Part shown: positions 51,117 to 59,180 of the stretch, one piece after another
How positions within the stretch are numbered: the first letter of the stretch is position 1
How the letters are laid out: every line of letters begins with the position of its first letter
From: CAWAHD01 sp963781785
Lineage (GTDB): Bacteria; Planctomycetota; Planctomycetia; Isosphaerales; Isosphaeraceae
DNA: 64,000 nucleotides
NCBI GenBank assembly: GCA_963781785.1
Contig: CAWAHD010000005.1
Span: 1,612,001 to 1,676,000 of the forward strand
Direction: 5' to 3'
Made by a program: the position numbers and the translations under genes
Notes under the pieces: generated by a model
Database searches by the model: none
Seen by the model: only the letters and a program-made list of their open reading frames with translations
What the model was told of the DNA's origin: nothing

Positions 51117-51362
51117 ATGACGCCTTCACTGCGGCCGAGACGAGCCGAGATGATCGGACACTTCTGGGCGGAGGTTCGCAGCCGCCTGAAAAATACCCAC
51201 GCGCGAAACGACGATCAGGCCAACCTAGGGATCGACCGCTATCGGAGTGACACCGAGCGGCGCGGCATCGGTGATACCGTTTACAACCAGGGTGTCGAGC
51301 GGACGGCCGAGATCGTGAACGGAGTGATCGAAAACGGTCTCCCGCAGGACCGGCCGAATTGA
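51117..51362 (+). CDS. Small protein downstream of the DUF3990-like fragment
   Basis: The 81-residue product (RRAEMIGHFWAEVRSRLKNT, YRSDTERRGIGDTVYN, GVIENGLPQ) is mostly helical and could be the cognate antitoxin or immunity partner. AACCGGAGGC precedes the ATG. I do not know the family. Confidence 0.45.
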   Translation: MTPSLRPRRAEMIGHFWAEVRSRLKNTHARNDDQANLGIDRYRSDTERRGIGDTVYNQGVERTAEIVNGVIENGLPQDRPN

Positions 51363-51624
51363 CTTCGACTCACGCACGGGACTGAAGTCTTTCCGTGAAT
51401 TCGGGCTGGTGGTGGGTCGCGTTGATCGTCGCAGGGAGATCGGCTACGGCCTCTTGGCGGAGGTCTGCCACCTGACCCCGTTGCCCGGTGGCGCGGCGTT
51501 CTTTGGGATTGGCTAAGAGCTGGGACACGCACTGCGATGTCGATGCGGCTGGGAAGTTCGGATCGATTCCCCCAATAGCCGCAGCAGGCCCGCACTTGCC
51601 GGTAGCCGGCGCCCGTATCGTCCA
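51363..51624. other. Gene-remnant stretch before the RAYT element
   Basis: One frame reads FDSRTGLKSFREFGLVVGRV and stops without a start, so it may be the remnant of a gene. No complete gene is seen. Confidence 0.35.
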
Positions 51625-52436
51625 GGACGGAAACCGGGACGCGATTAGTGCTGAGTTCGATCGGCCGTCCTGGTATTCATTCTGATCATGCCAACGACTG
51701 CTAGCGTCGCGCCTGGTGGGCAGGTTTGTCGCGTCTTGAACCGATCGGTCGGTCGGATGCATCTGTTTCGCAAGGATGCCGATTTCGAGGCGTTCGAGCG
51801 GGTGATGGTGGAGGCACACGATCGGCAACCCATCCGCATCCTGTCGTATTGTGTCATGTCGAATCACTGGCACTTTGTGGTCTGGCCGGAACAGGACGGT
51901 CAGGTGACGGATTTCTTTCGCCGGCTGGCGCACACCCACGCAGTACGGTGGCGCGTATCGCACCGCACCGTTGGCTGTGGACACCTCGATCAGGGGCGTT
52001 TCAAGAGTTTTCCGGTTCAGAGCGACGATCACCTGCTTTCGCTGTTGCGCTACGTAGAGCGAAACCCGCTGTCGCCCGGTGTGGTGGAGGGAGCGCAACT
52101 GTGGCGCTCGTGTAGCCTGTGGTCGCGAGCACACGGCGAGGATGAGATCAGGGCGTCGCTGTCAACTTTGCCGGTGGAACGCCCCACGAACTGGACGGCT
52201 CGCTTTAGCGCACCGCTGACGACTAAAGAACGAGACCGACTGCGCCTGAGCATGGAGCGAGGATGACCCTACGGCGACGACAAGTGGGTACGGCGAACGA
52301 CAAAAGAGCTTGGCTTGGAGCACACCGTCCGCCCTGGGGGGACGGCCGCGCATGGTAAGCTAGCCCGGGAGCGATCGAGTTCGCCAAATTCGTGCAACAC
52401 CCAAACGCAAAACTGTCCGCGTCCGTGTTTCTTTCC
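51625..52436 (+). mobile_element. RAYT (Y1_Tnp) element, larger copy (812 bp)
   Basis: Left and right ends match those of the deleted copy at 48855. The ends are imperfect inverted copies (GGAAACCGGGAC at the left; GTC(C)CCGTTTC type at the right). It carries the transposase at 51688-52266. Confidence 0.8.
51688..52266 (+). pseudogene. REP-associated tyrosine transposase with premature stop
   Basis: The 192-residue reading frame has the HUH motif NHWHFVVWP and the catalytic Tyr in LRYVERNPL. It ends SMERG-TGA where the deleted sister copy has CGA, a C-to-T change, and further on an extra G in a G-run shifts the frame. The lost tail would be about 35 residues (RPYGDDEWVRRTV). Whether the shortened protein still acts is unknown. 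Single-strand transposases of this type mobilise REP palindromes. Confidence 0.85.
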
Positions 52437-52571
52437 TTGACGAGCGAGAAAACGGCCGAGGAGAATCGGTGGATGAGGAAGTCGACGCGAAGAACTTAAA
52501 GGAGAAGCTATACCTATACGTGAAAAACTGCTTACGGCTTCCGGACGAAAGACAACGATAAGTGGGGTTTC

Positions 52572-52703
52572 ATGACCGAAGATGAGCGGAGAAAAAATCG
52601 GCAGGCGCAGTATCCACGCGCCCCGATGACTCGCAAGAAGTACGACATGCCGGCGGTGAACCCCAATATTCCTCCGCCACTGACGTCCCCGACCACTCCA
52701 TGA
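52572..52703 (+). CDS. Small hypothetical protein (43 residues)
   Basis: MTEDERRKNRQAQYPRAPM continues to NIPPPLTSPTTP. It is charged at the start and Pro-rich at the end. It lies between the RAYT element and the IS66-interrupted gene with no strong ribosome-binding site; it may be a remnant. The rest of 52437-52775 holds no gene that I recognise. Confidence 0.25.
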   Translation: MTEDERRKNRQAQYPRAPMTRKKYDMPAVNPNIPPPLTSPTTP

Positions 52704-52775
52704 GTGCTTCGGTCCCGCCCCTCGCAAGGTCTTGATGCAAGAGACGGCAGATAATTCAAGGATCCGGGCCCAGCA

Positions 52776-53264
52776 ATGAAGTCGCGCCCAATAATACGCG
52801 TCGCAAAGATTTTCATCGTGTGCGCTCTCGTTGCGTCAGCCTCGTTGGCGGTTGGCGGCGCAGTCATCCCGAAGGTCAGGTATTACTTGGAGCGCGCGGA
52901 GTTTCATGCGATGCGCGAGCGGTTACATCGGTCGAAGGCGCTCGAGGGCCGGCAGGAGCTGGAGGGCCGCGATCCGAGCGTGCCGATGAACATCGACAAT
53001 CGCGCCACTCTCGGTGTGGCGGAGTACGAGGAGGCAAAAGCAGCACAACACGCGAAATTGCGTATTCGCTATCGAGAAGCTGCCATTCGGTTTTGGCGTT
53101 GCTCGCCACAGGCACTGCCCCTACCCTACCCGTGGAACCGCGATCGCGACCGAAGGGTTCTCGAAGTTGTCCTTCTGAGTATCGTAGGGGAAAGGACCGA
53201 ACCCGGTTCTAAAACTTCAGAACGACAAATATATGTCCACGCGTGGACTAACTTCGAAAGATTC
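52776..53264 (+). pseudogene. Hypothetical protein, 5' part, interrupted by IS66
   Basis: The 163 codons encode a membrane anchor (residues about 8-30) and a charged helical region (ERAEFHAMRERLHRSK). The frame runs directly into the left end of the IS66 element. Skipping the element and one target copy, the frame continues at 54811, giving an ancestral protein of 279 residues. The family is not recognised. Confidence 0.8.
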
Positions 53265-54802
53265 GTAAGCGTTCACAGTCTGGGGTTGTCGTTTGCGAAT
53301 GACGCAATTATTCTACCTGCATGGCATGGACGCCCCCGATTCCAGAACCCCTGTGGCAGACGGCTTCGCCCGAGGTCCAAGCGGCGATTCTTGCGCTCGT
53401 CGAGTTCTACGAACTGCGCCTTGCCAAACTTGAAGCGCACGTCAACGATTTCGAGAATCGGCTGAAGCTCAACTCCACCAACTCGTCGAAGCCCCCATCC
53501 TCTGATCCGATCGGAATGAAGCGCAAGCCCCCGGCTTCTCCCAGCGGAAAGAAACGCGGCGGGCAGCCCGGACATCGTAAGGCCCACCGCGCCTTGGTCC
53601 CACCCGAAAAGATTCGCGGGACGACCCACTGTAAGCCGACTGCTTGCCGCCGATGCGGTCATGAACTCTGCGGCGACGACCCCGAACCCTTGATCCATCA
53701 AGTCGCCGAACTGCCCAAGATCGAGCCGATCGTCGATGAGTATCGGCTCCATCGTCTGACCTGCCCTGGCTGCGGCGAGACGACCTGCGCTGCCTTGCCA
53801 CCGGGCGTCCCCACTGGATGCTTCGGCCCGTACCTTCAGGCGGTGCTGGCCGTGCTCGCGGGGGCCTATCGCCTCAGCAAGCGTCAGATCCAGCAGTTGG
53901 TAAGCGACCTGTTTACTCTTTCGATCTCCACCGGGATGGTCTCCAAGCTGGAACGGCAGTCGGCCATCGCCCTTGAAGCCCCTTACAACGAACTCGCGAC
54001 TTCGGTCCATAAGTCCTCGGTGGTTAATATCGACGAGACGTCGTGGCGTGAGAATCGTCACAAGGCTTGGCTGTGGGCCACGGTGACCAGCTTTTGCACG
54101 GTCTTTACCATCGCCAAAAGTCGTAGTGGCGAAGTCGCGGCGGCTCTCTTGGGGAGCAAAGACGATCAGGTCGTCGGCAGTGACCGGTTCAGCGCGTATG
54201 AGTGGATCAAGGCATTCGGGCGTCAAGTCTGCTGGGCGCATCTGCGCCGAGACTTCCAAGCGATGATCGACCGGGGTGGTGAAGGCGAGAGCATCGGACA
54301 GCGGTTGCTTTCGTTGTCGAACCGGCTGTTCCGCCACTGGCACCGAGTGCGCGACGGAACTTTGCCTTGGAATGCGTTTCAAGAGCGGATGCACCGCTTG
54401 CGTCGGGAGGTCAAGCAAACCCTTCTGGAAGGGTCGAGGTGCCCGTGCGCGAAAACGGCGGCCACGTGCTTCGAGCTTCTCAAGGTGGAAGAAGGTCTGT
54501 GGACCTTCGCGCGGGTCCAGGGAATCGCACCGACGAACAACGTTGTGGAACGAGCGTTGCGGCATGCGGTGATCTGGAGGCGGATCAGCGGCGGGACCGA
54601 CAGTGTGCATGGGAGCCGATTCGTCGAGCGAATGCTGACAGTGGTGGCGACCTGTAGGCAACAGGGCCACAACGTCTTGGATTACCTGACTTCGTGCTTT
54701 GAAGCAGACCGTCGTGGCCACGCCCTTCCCTCTCTTTTGCGACTCACCCGGACGCGATCCAAAGTTGCTTGATTCGACCTACCCCACCCTATGAACGGCT
54801 AC
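53265..54802 (+). mobile_element. IS66-family insertion sequence (1,538 bp)
   Basis: Imperfect terminal inverted repeats begin GTAAGCGTTCACAG (left) and GTAGCCGTTCATAG (right, complement). Both sides carry the 8-bp duplication AAAGATTC (53257-53264 and 54803-54810), the size typical of IS66. Only the large transposase gene is present, as in the tnpA/tnpB-less subgroup. The perfect duplication points to a recent insertion. Confidence 0.95.
53321..54772 (+). CDS. IS66-family transposase (TnpC-type)
   Basis: The 483-residue protein is full length. It has an N-terminal leucine-zipper helix, the SSKPPSSDP segment, a zinc finger (CRRCGHELCG and CPGCGETTC), and the DDE core: Asp in NIDETSW, Asp in GSDRFSAYEW and Glu in NNVVERALRHAVIWRRISGG. 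The frame is intact, unlike many genes in this window, so the element could be active. Confidence 0.95.
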   Translation: MAWTPPIPEPLWQTASPEVQAAILALVEFYELRLAKLEAHVNDFENRLKLNSTNSSKPPSSDPIGMKRKPPASPSGKKRGGQPGHRKAHRALVPPEKIRGTTHCKPTACRRCGHELCGDDPEPLIHQVAELPKIEPIVDEYRLHRLTCPGCGETTCAALPPGVPTGCFGPYLQAVLAVLAGAYRLSKRQIQQLVSDLFTLSISTGMVSKLERQSAIALEAPYNELATSVHKSSVVNIDETSWRENRHKAWLWATVTSFCTVFTIAKSRSGEVAAALLGSKDDQVVGSDRFSAYEWIKAFGRQVCWAHLRRDFQAMIDRGGEGESIGQRLLSLSNRLFRHWHRVRDGTLPWNAFQERMHRLRREVKQTLLEGSRCPCAKTAATCFELLKVEEGLWTFARVQGIAPTNNVVERALRHAVIWRRISGGTDSVHGSRFVERMLTVVATCRQQGHNVLDYLTSCFEADRRGHALPSLLRLTRTRSKVA

Positions 54803-54810
54803 AAAGATTC

Positions 54811-55161
54811 GAGGACTGGTACGACGGAAATATCCTTCAGGATGACGACTACTCTCCGATACAATTCGTTGCCAACCTCCAGCGGCGAAACGCGGAGATA
54901 ACGGCGCCCTTGAGTGAACTGGGATTTCAAAATCCACAAATCGTCGTACGCGATCTCGACCAATTATATCTCGACGGCGACTACCTAAACGCGTCCACGG
55001 GGGTTCGGGTGTCGCTTCCGGGTTACTCCGAGGAGGGAGATTTCGCGCTGGTCGGGGTCGACGCCGGGTTTTCTGAGCACCCGAACGGATCGGTTTACGC
55101 CCTGAGGTTATCCAACCGCCAGTGGCGGATAGTGGGGATCTCGTGGGTCGGTTCAGAATGA
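54811..55161 (+). pseudogene. Hypothetical protein, 3' part, interrupted by IS66
   Basis: The 116 codons (EDWYDGNILQDDDYSPIQF ... YALRLSNRQWRIVGISWVG) continue the frame of the 5' part exactly after the target duplication. The region is beta-rich and contains LYLDGDYLNAS and EEGDFALVGVDAGF. No family is recognised. Confidence 0.8.
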
Positions 55162-55349
55162 CCTGTGCTGCGCGGCGCACCATCGATGCCGCAGTGAAGG
55201 CCCGGCTGCTCGGTCACTGTGCGAGACTCGGCGTGCTACCGTTGGACGCCGATACATTCCGTGTCCTGGTATGTCGCAAGTTAAGGAATTAAGACTCATT
55301 CGGTAGCATCCGGAGTCTTTCAACCCTCGAACCCTCGGACGCAACGCGG

Positions 55350-55406
55350 TGGGAAAATCCCGCTTGACCACTTTCCCAATATCCTCGATACTAACTAGAT
55401 GGGAAA
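55350..55406 (+). promoter_or_regulatory. Promoter with three TGGGAAA boxes (toxin-antitoxin operator candidate)
   Basis: TTGACC (55364-55369) and GATACT (55387-55392) are 17 bases apart. TGGGAAA boxes lie at 55350-55356, 55372-55378 (reverse) and 55400-55406, bracketing the promoter as expected of an autoregulating antitoxin. Confidence 0.5.
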
Positions 55407-55426
55407 CGCAACAGGTGGAGGGCAGT

Positions 55427-55705
55427 ATGGACGTGGAAACAAGATCAACCGATTCGAAGGGCCGTATTTCGCTTCCGAAAGCGTTCGCTAACGCTACGGT
55501 CATCATCGACCAGGTAAGCGACACGGAAGTGAGAATTCGCAAAGCCGTGGTCATTCCCGAGGACGAGGTCCGTTTCTATGAGGAGACAGCCAGTCCCCTA
55601 ACGGATAGGGACCGCGACCGATTCCTGGAACTGCTGGATAACCCTCCAGCAGCCAATGCCGCCCTGAAGCGTGCGATGCGCAAGCACGCCAAGCCTCATG
55701 CCTGA
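55427..55705 (+). CDS. Antitoxin: AbrB/MazE-like N-terminus with TacA-like C-terminus
   Basis: The 92-residue protein has GGTGGAGG upstream of its ATG. Residues about 6-38 (RSTDSKGRISLPKAFANATV) are a swapped-hairpin AbrB-type DNA-binding domain. The tail LTDRDRDRFLELLDNPPAAN followed by AALKRAM is the toxin-neutralising helix found after the ribbon-helix-helix of DUF1778/TacA antitoxins. The two modules are not usually joined. The stop overlaps the toxin start by eight bases. Confidence 0.72.
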   Translation: MDVETRSTDSKGRISLPKAFANATVIIDQVSDTEVRIRKAVVIPEDEVRFYEETASPLTDRDRDRFLELLDNPPAANAALKRAMRKHAKPHA

Positions 55706-56207
55706 GTGGCAAATTGAGCGGCTGGAGCGTGGGCACGTTCGTGATACGTTCACCTGCGGTAAACCCCCGCTCGATGAATTCATCCGAAGGCTGGTCAGCC
55801 AGTACGAGAAACGGAACTTAGGTCGCACCTACGTTGCGGTCCGTCCGAGTGAGAAGCAGGTGCTCGGCTACTACACGCTTGCCTCCAGTGCGATCTCCTT
55901 CCAGAACCTACCCGAAAGCTCGGCCCGTAAGCTCCCCAGGCATCCGGTCCCGGCCCTCCTTCTGGCCCGCCTGGCGGTGGACCGGAGCGTTCAAGGACAG
56001 GGATGGGGGGTGGGCCTCCTAATCGACGCGCTTCAGAAGAGCCTTGGCCTTGCCGGCAAACTCGGCATCCATGCCGTCGAGGTGGACGCTATCGACCAAC
56101 AGGCAAAGTCGTTCTACGAAAAATACGGTTTCGTCCCGCTCCTCGACAACGAGTTTCACCTCTTCCTTCCCATCGCCTCGATCCAATCCACAATCCCCTT
56201 CGGCTGA
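55698..56207 (+). CDS. GNAT-family toxin (TacT-like acetyltransferase)
   Basis: I chose the ATG at 55698 (MPEWQIERLERGH), which overlaps the antitoxin stop. The 169-residue protein has the TacT pattern CGKPPLDEFIRRL, GYYTLASSAI, RHPVPALLLARLAVDRSV and the acetyl-CoA loop QGQGWGVGLL, ending in FYEKYGFVPL. Family members acetylate the amino group of charged tRNAs and stop translation. The antitoxin lies directly upstream, the usual order. Confidence 0.88.
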   Translation: MPEWQIERLERGHVRDTFTCGKPPLDEFIRRLVSQYEKRNLGRTYVAVRPSEKQVLGYYTLASSAISFQNLPESSARKLPRHPVPALLLARLAVDRSVQGQGWGVGLLIDALQKSLGLAGKLGIHAVEVDAIDQQAKSFYEKYGFVPLLDNEFHLFLPIASIQSTIPFG

Positions 56208-56332
56208 ATTCCAAGGCATGCGCGGCAACGTCGCGCACCCGGCCGGCCCAGAGTAGAGGGGACGCGGCCTGGCGCTTGCTGGCGCTGTCACCGGGATAAC
56301 GCATCTGGATGGCGGGAAGACGAAGGACAGGA

Positions 56333-56517
56333 AGACGAAGGACAGGCAACGTAGTGGCACATCCATGCCGCCACGCTACCAGACCCGCGCGCACCCGCTC
56401 TGCCTCGCCGCCAGGACGCCATTGGCCGAATAAGGGAGTCACGCAGCAATCCAAACCATTTTGCTACACGAACGTTACGGCGGTCGACCTGATTCATTCG
56501 CCGGGTGGCGCCGACAC
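56333..56517. repeat. Dispersed repeat family A, copy 3
   Basis: Homologous to copies 1 and 2. A short tandem duplication (GAAGACGAAGGACAG) precedes it, and a 22-bp tandem pair (TGCGTTGCGTGTCCTTTCAC) follows at about 56519-56562. It lies after the GNAT toxin gene. Confidence 0.9.
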
Positions 56518-56565
56518 GTGCGTTGCGTGTCCTTTCACTCTGCGTTGCGTGTCCTTTCACTCTCC

Positions 56566-56797
56566 GGGCAATCGCAAGCACTACTTTCGCGGGAGCGAAA
56601 GGCGACGATTGAGGTCGCCGCACGTTTGGGTGTGCGCCACTTCGCCAATCTGGGCGAGTGCCCCGCGCGATAGCTCGAACGGAGTGATGTCGATTCGTTT
56701 CCCCGCCTGTCGACCCGACGCCGCGTCGCGACCCCCGATCGACGGCCGTCGTCGCGCGCTTTTGTTCGGCTCATCGACTCCGCGCAACGTCCTTTGC
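56566..56797. repeat. Dispersed repeat family B, copy 1
   Basis: It matches 58418-58652 over about 232 bp. It contains the CTTTCGCGGGAGCGAAAG palindrome and the end of a reading frame (RLGVRHFANLGECPAR, stop TAG), then a shared noncoding tail. It is probably the 3' end of a large RAYT-like transposase gene. Confidence 0.88.
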
Positions 56798-56976
56798 ACG
56801 ATCGTCCGTGCCCAGGTCAGCCGATTGTGACTGTCGCGACGCGTTGCCGCCCTATCGGGCTGGCTTCGTTCACCCGGTCGACCTTTCCCAGGGCTCTCAA
56901 TTGCGTGTCCTTCTGTTTTTGACGAAGGACATGCCAGTCTCTGAGAACCTTCCCGGTGAAACACGGTGCCGGATCT

Positions 56977-57783
56977 TTAACTCTTACGCCGTCGAGATCG
57001 GCGATGCCCCGTCCGGCGCAGGAGTTGTGCGGCCCAGCGTGCCCCAGCCGGCGGCAAGGGCGGCTCCGGCGATCTTGTGTAATCGATATCGTCGTAGCCG
57101 CCGTTTTCATAACACTGTTCGACCAGCGCCTGGAGATCCAGGGGTACGTCAGAATCCGTCGGCCGGAGGGGCACCCTGATCTTTGGCAGCCGGTCAGAAA
57201 GAGCAATGCCGTAGTATTCGGCCTGCAACCGCCGCCAGCCGCGGCGTACGACCAACCGATAGGGAGTTCGCACCTTCGGCTCGAGCGCATCGATTGGCAC
57301 CGCGACAATCCAATCGCCGGCGCGCAACAGGTCGATCTCGACGAGACTCACCCCGGCCTGACAACGCTCCTGCTGCTTCCCGAGGTACTGGTCCTGAGCT
57401 TCGCCCGGCTTCTTGTTGGTGGGACTGATGACTTCAATGACGGTGACGAGACGCGATCCGGAGGATACTTCTCGGATTTCGATGAACCTCTGGGTCTCGA
57501 GTTCATCGGCGAGTTCGATCACGAGAGGCTCGGCAACGGCGATGCTGGTTCCACCGTCCCTCGCGCGACGTGAGACGCGTTCCGTCTCGATGACACGGAC
57601 ATCAGGGAAGAGCGAGCGCGAGCGATCCCACTGGGAAACGACCACGCGCTCTTCGACCCTCGCCCGCAGATCTCTGGGTAGAACCTTTTGCAATTGGTCG
57701 CGCGCGTAAGTCACCAGGCTGGTGTGGATGTCGCCCCAATGCCGCTCCAGGTAAGGATCCATTCCGGGAAAGGGACTTGGCAT
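56977..57783 (-). CDS. DUF4058-family protein
   Basis: The 268-residue protein begins MPSPFPGMDPYLERHWGDIH, the family hallmark, followed by RVEERVVVS, RFIEIREVSSGSRLVTVIEV and SPTNKKPGEAQDQYLGKQQE. DUF4058 proteins are common in planctomycetes and cyanobacteria and may have a nuclease-like core; no function is shown. The 3' end is Arg-rich. A degenerate tRNA-Leu lies 42 bases upstream. Confidence 0.85.
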   Translation of the reverse strand: MPSPFPGMDPYLERHWGDIHTSLVTYARDQLQKVLPRDLRARVEERVVVSQWDRSRSLFPDVRVIETERVSRRARDGGTSIAVAEPLVIELADELETQRFIEIREVSSGSRLVTVIEVISPTNKKPGEAQDQYLGKQQERCQAGVSLVEIDLLRAGDWIVAVPIDALEPKVRTPYRLVVRRGWRRLQAEYYGIALSDRLPKIRVPLRPTDSDVPLDLQALVEQCYENGGYDDIDYTRSPEPPLPPAGARWAAQLLRRTGHRRSRRRKS

Positions 57784-57824
57784 GGTTTTCTTCCGGCGCC
57801 GTGCGTGGAGCGAGCTCACCAAAC

Positions 57825-57908
57825 TACCGAAGAAAGGAGTTGAACCTGCACGGGCTGTTAAGCCCACCAGGACCTGAACCGAGCGCGATCCTGCCTTGGC
57901 CACACGGT
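57825..57908 (-). tRNA. Degenerate tRNA-Leu(CAG)-like sequence
   Basis: The 84-base minus-strand sequence has a CAG anticodon in a TTCAGGT loop, a class II variable arm with a perfect GGGCT/AGCCC stem, and a GGTTCAACTCC T-arm. Mismatches fall at acceptor pairs 5-68 and 7-66, at 29-41 in the anticodon stem and at 50-64 in the T-stem, and the D-arm appears shortened. There is no encoded CCA. It is probably a decayed or element-borne tRNA. Confidence 0.55.
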
Positions 57909-58163
57909 CTTGACATTGAATTCGCGTTGCAACCCCAAGAAATCACGCGACTTACGTGGGTTATCGCTGACGACCGTAATGTACTCACATCGCAAGGACA
58001 TGGCCAGTCTTTTCCCCAGAGTTTCAATCAATCCAAAGACATTCCCGGGGTTTACACGCCGGGCTATACGATATCGCCCCGTCCGCGGCTCCGAGAATCC
58101 GCAAGAACTAAGGCCCAGCTCAGGGCCGATCCAGTGGCCGGACCGACCGCATCGGCCGGGCTG

Positions 58164-58525
58164 GAGGAAACGATCTGGTTGTCCCCGGTCGAAGACCGGC
58201 GCAAGTTGGATTCGTCGCGCGCACGAATGGTGGAAGGTCTGCCGCTGGGCAACGATCTGCTGCTGGTCGATCACACGGGGCGGCTGTTCCACGAGGGCAA
58301 TACGGCGATTTCGGCCGAGCTGGCGGGAGTTCTCGCTCGGCTGGGCACGAGCGCGGAAGGCTGGCAGGCCCGGCTGGAGAAGCTGAAGGGTGGCCGGCTG
58401 CTGGGCCGGTTCTGCGCCGGGCAATTGCAAGCACAACTTTCGCGGGAGCGAAAGGCGACTATTGAGGTCGCCACCCGCTTGGCGTGCTTCACCTGGCCAA
58501 TCTGGGCGGGTGCCCCGCGCGATAG
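58164..58525 (+). pseudogene. C-terminal remnant of a large RAYT-like transposase
   Basis: WLSPVEDRRKLDSSRARM, LLLVDHTGRLFHEG and ISAELAGVLARLGTSAEGW resemble the C-terminal region of the long Y1-type transposases found in planctomycetes. The catalytic HUH part is missing. A palindrome (CTTTCGCGGGAGCGAAAGG) is read through in frame as SRERKA, and one base change near 58480 leads to the end RLGVLHLANLGGCPAR. The shared end defines repeat family B. Confidence 0.5.
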
Positions 58526-58652
58526 CTCGAACGGAGTGATGCCGATTCGCTTCCCCGCCCGTCGACCCGACGCCGCGTCGCGTCGTGGCCGCTGATCGAC
58601 GGCCGTCGTCGCACGCCTGTTCGGCCGATCGACGCCGACCAACGTCGTTTGC
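58418..58652. repeat. Dispersed repeat family B, copy 2
   Basis: It is the same unit as 56566-56797, here joined to a longer stretch of the transposase-like gene. Confidence 0.88.
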
Positions 58653-59180
58653 CTTTTCTTAGCGTAACTCGCAGCCGTGTACCCCGCTGGGATCGGCGAT
58701 CCCAGGCTGAACCGCGACGCCGGCCGCCGCTTCTCATCGGACTGATCGGACTGATCGGACTGATCGGTCGGATCGGACAGATCAGACGCGGTGGCCGGAT
58801 GGCGCAGCTAAAGCGATCACACTAGCCGGAAGCGCAAGCGAGGGTTCGCCTTACCCTCGCTTGCGCGTCGGGCTGGTCTGCCGGGAGTGTTACGCTGCAT
58901 GGAACGATGCTCTACGTTGCCTGTGCTTTCATTTTCGGAGGCCGCTTTTTTGCCTGACCTCTCCCAAAAGGCGGACCGCCTGCCGGGAAAGGGGCTCGAT
59001 CTGGCCCCCCTGCGTTGCTGGCCCCTCCCACTCCAGGTAGAATGCCTTAGGTGAAAAACGTCAATCAGGTGCAGGACGGCTCGCATCGGGCCTGATCAAG
59101 TATGGACTTCCGCCCAATCCGGCGCGGCGGCCGAATCGACCGCGTTTCACGCGCCCCAAAACCGTACCGGATCTTTCAGC
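58653..59180. other. Gene-free stretch with 9-bp repeats
   Basis: Tandem GATCGGACT-type 9-mers run from about 58733 to 58785. An 8-bp palindrome (CTGGGATC-GGC-GATCCCAG) lies at 58687-58705. No gene is supported; the last 100 bases should contain the dsbD promoter. Confidence 0.5.

Noticed and set aside
58733..58785. Tandem 9-mers as a replication origin
   Set aside because: There is no DnaA-box consensus, AT-rich unwinding element or replication gene nearby; a simple sequence repeat is sufficient.
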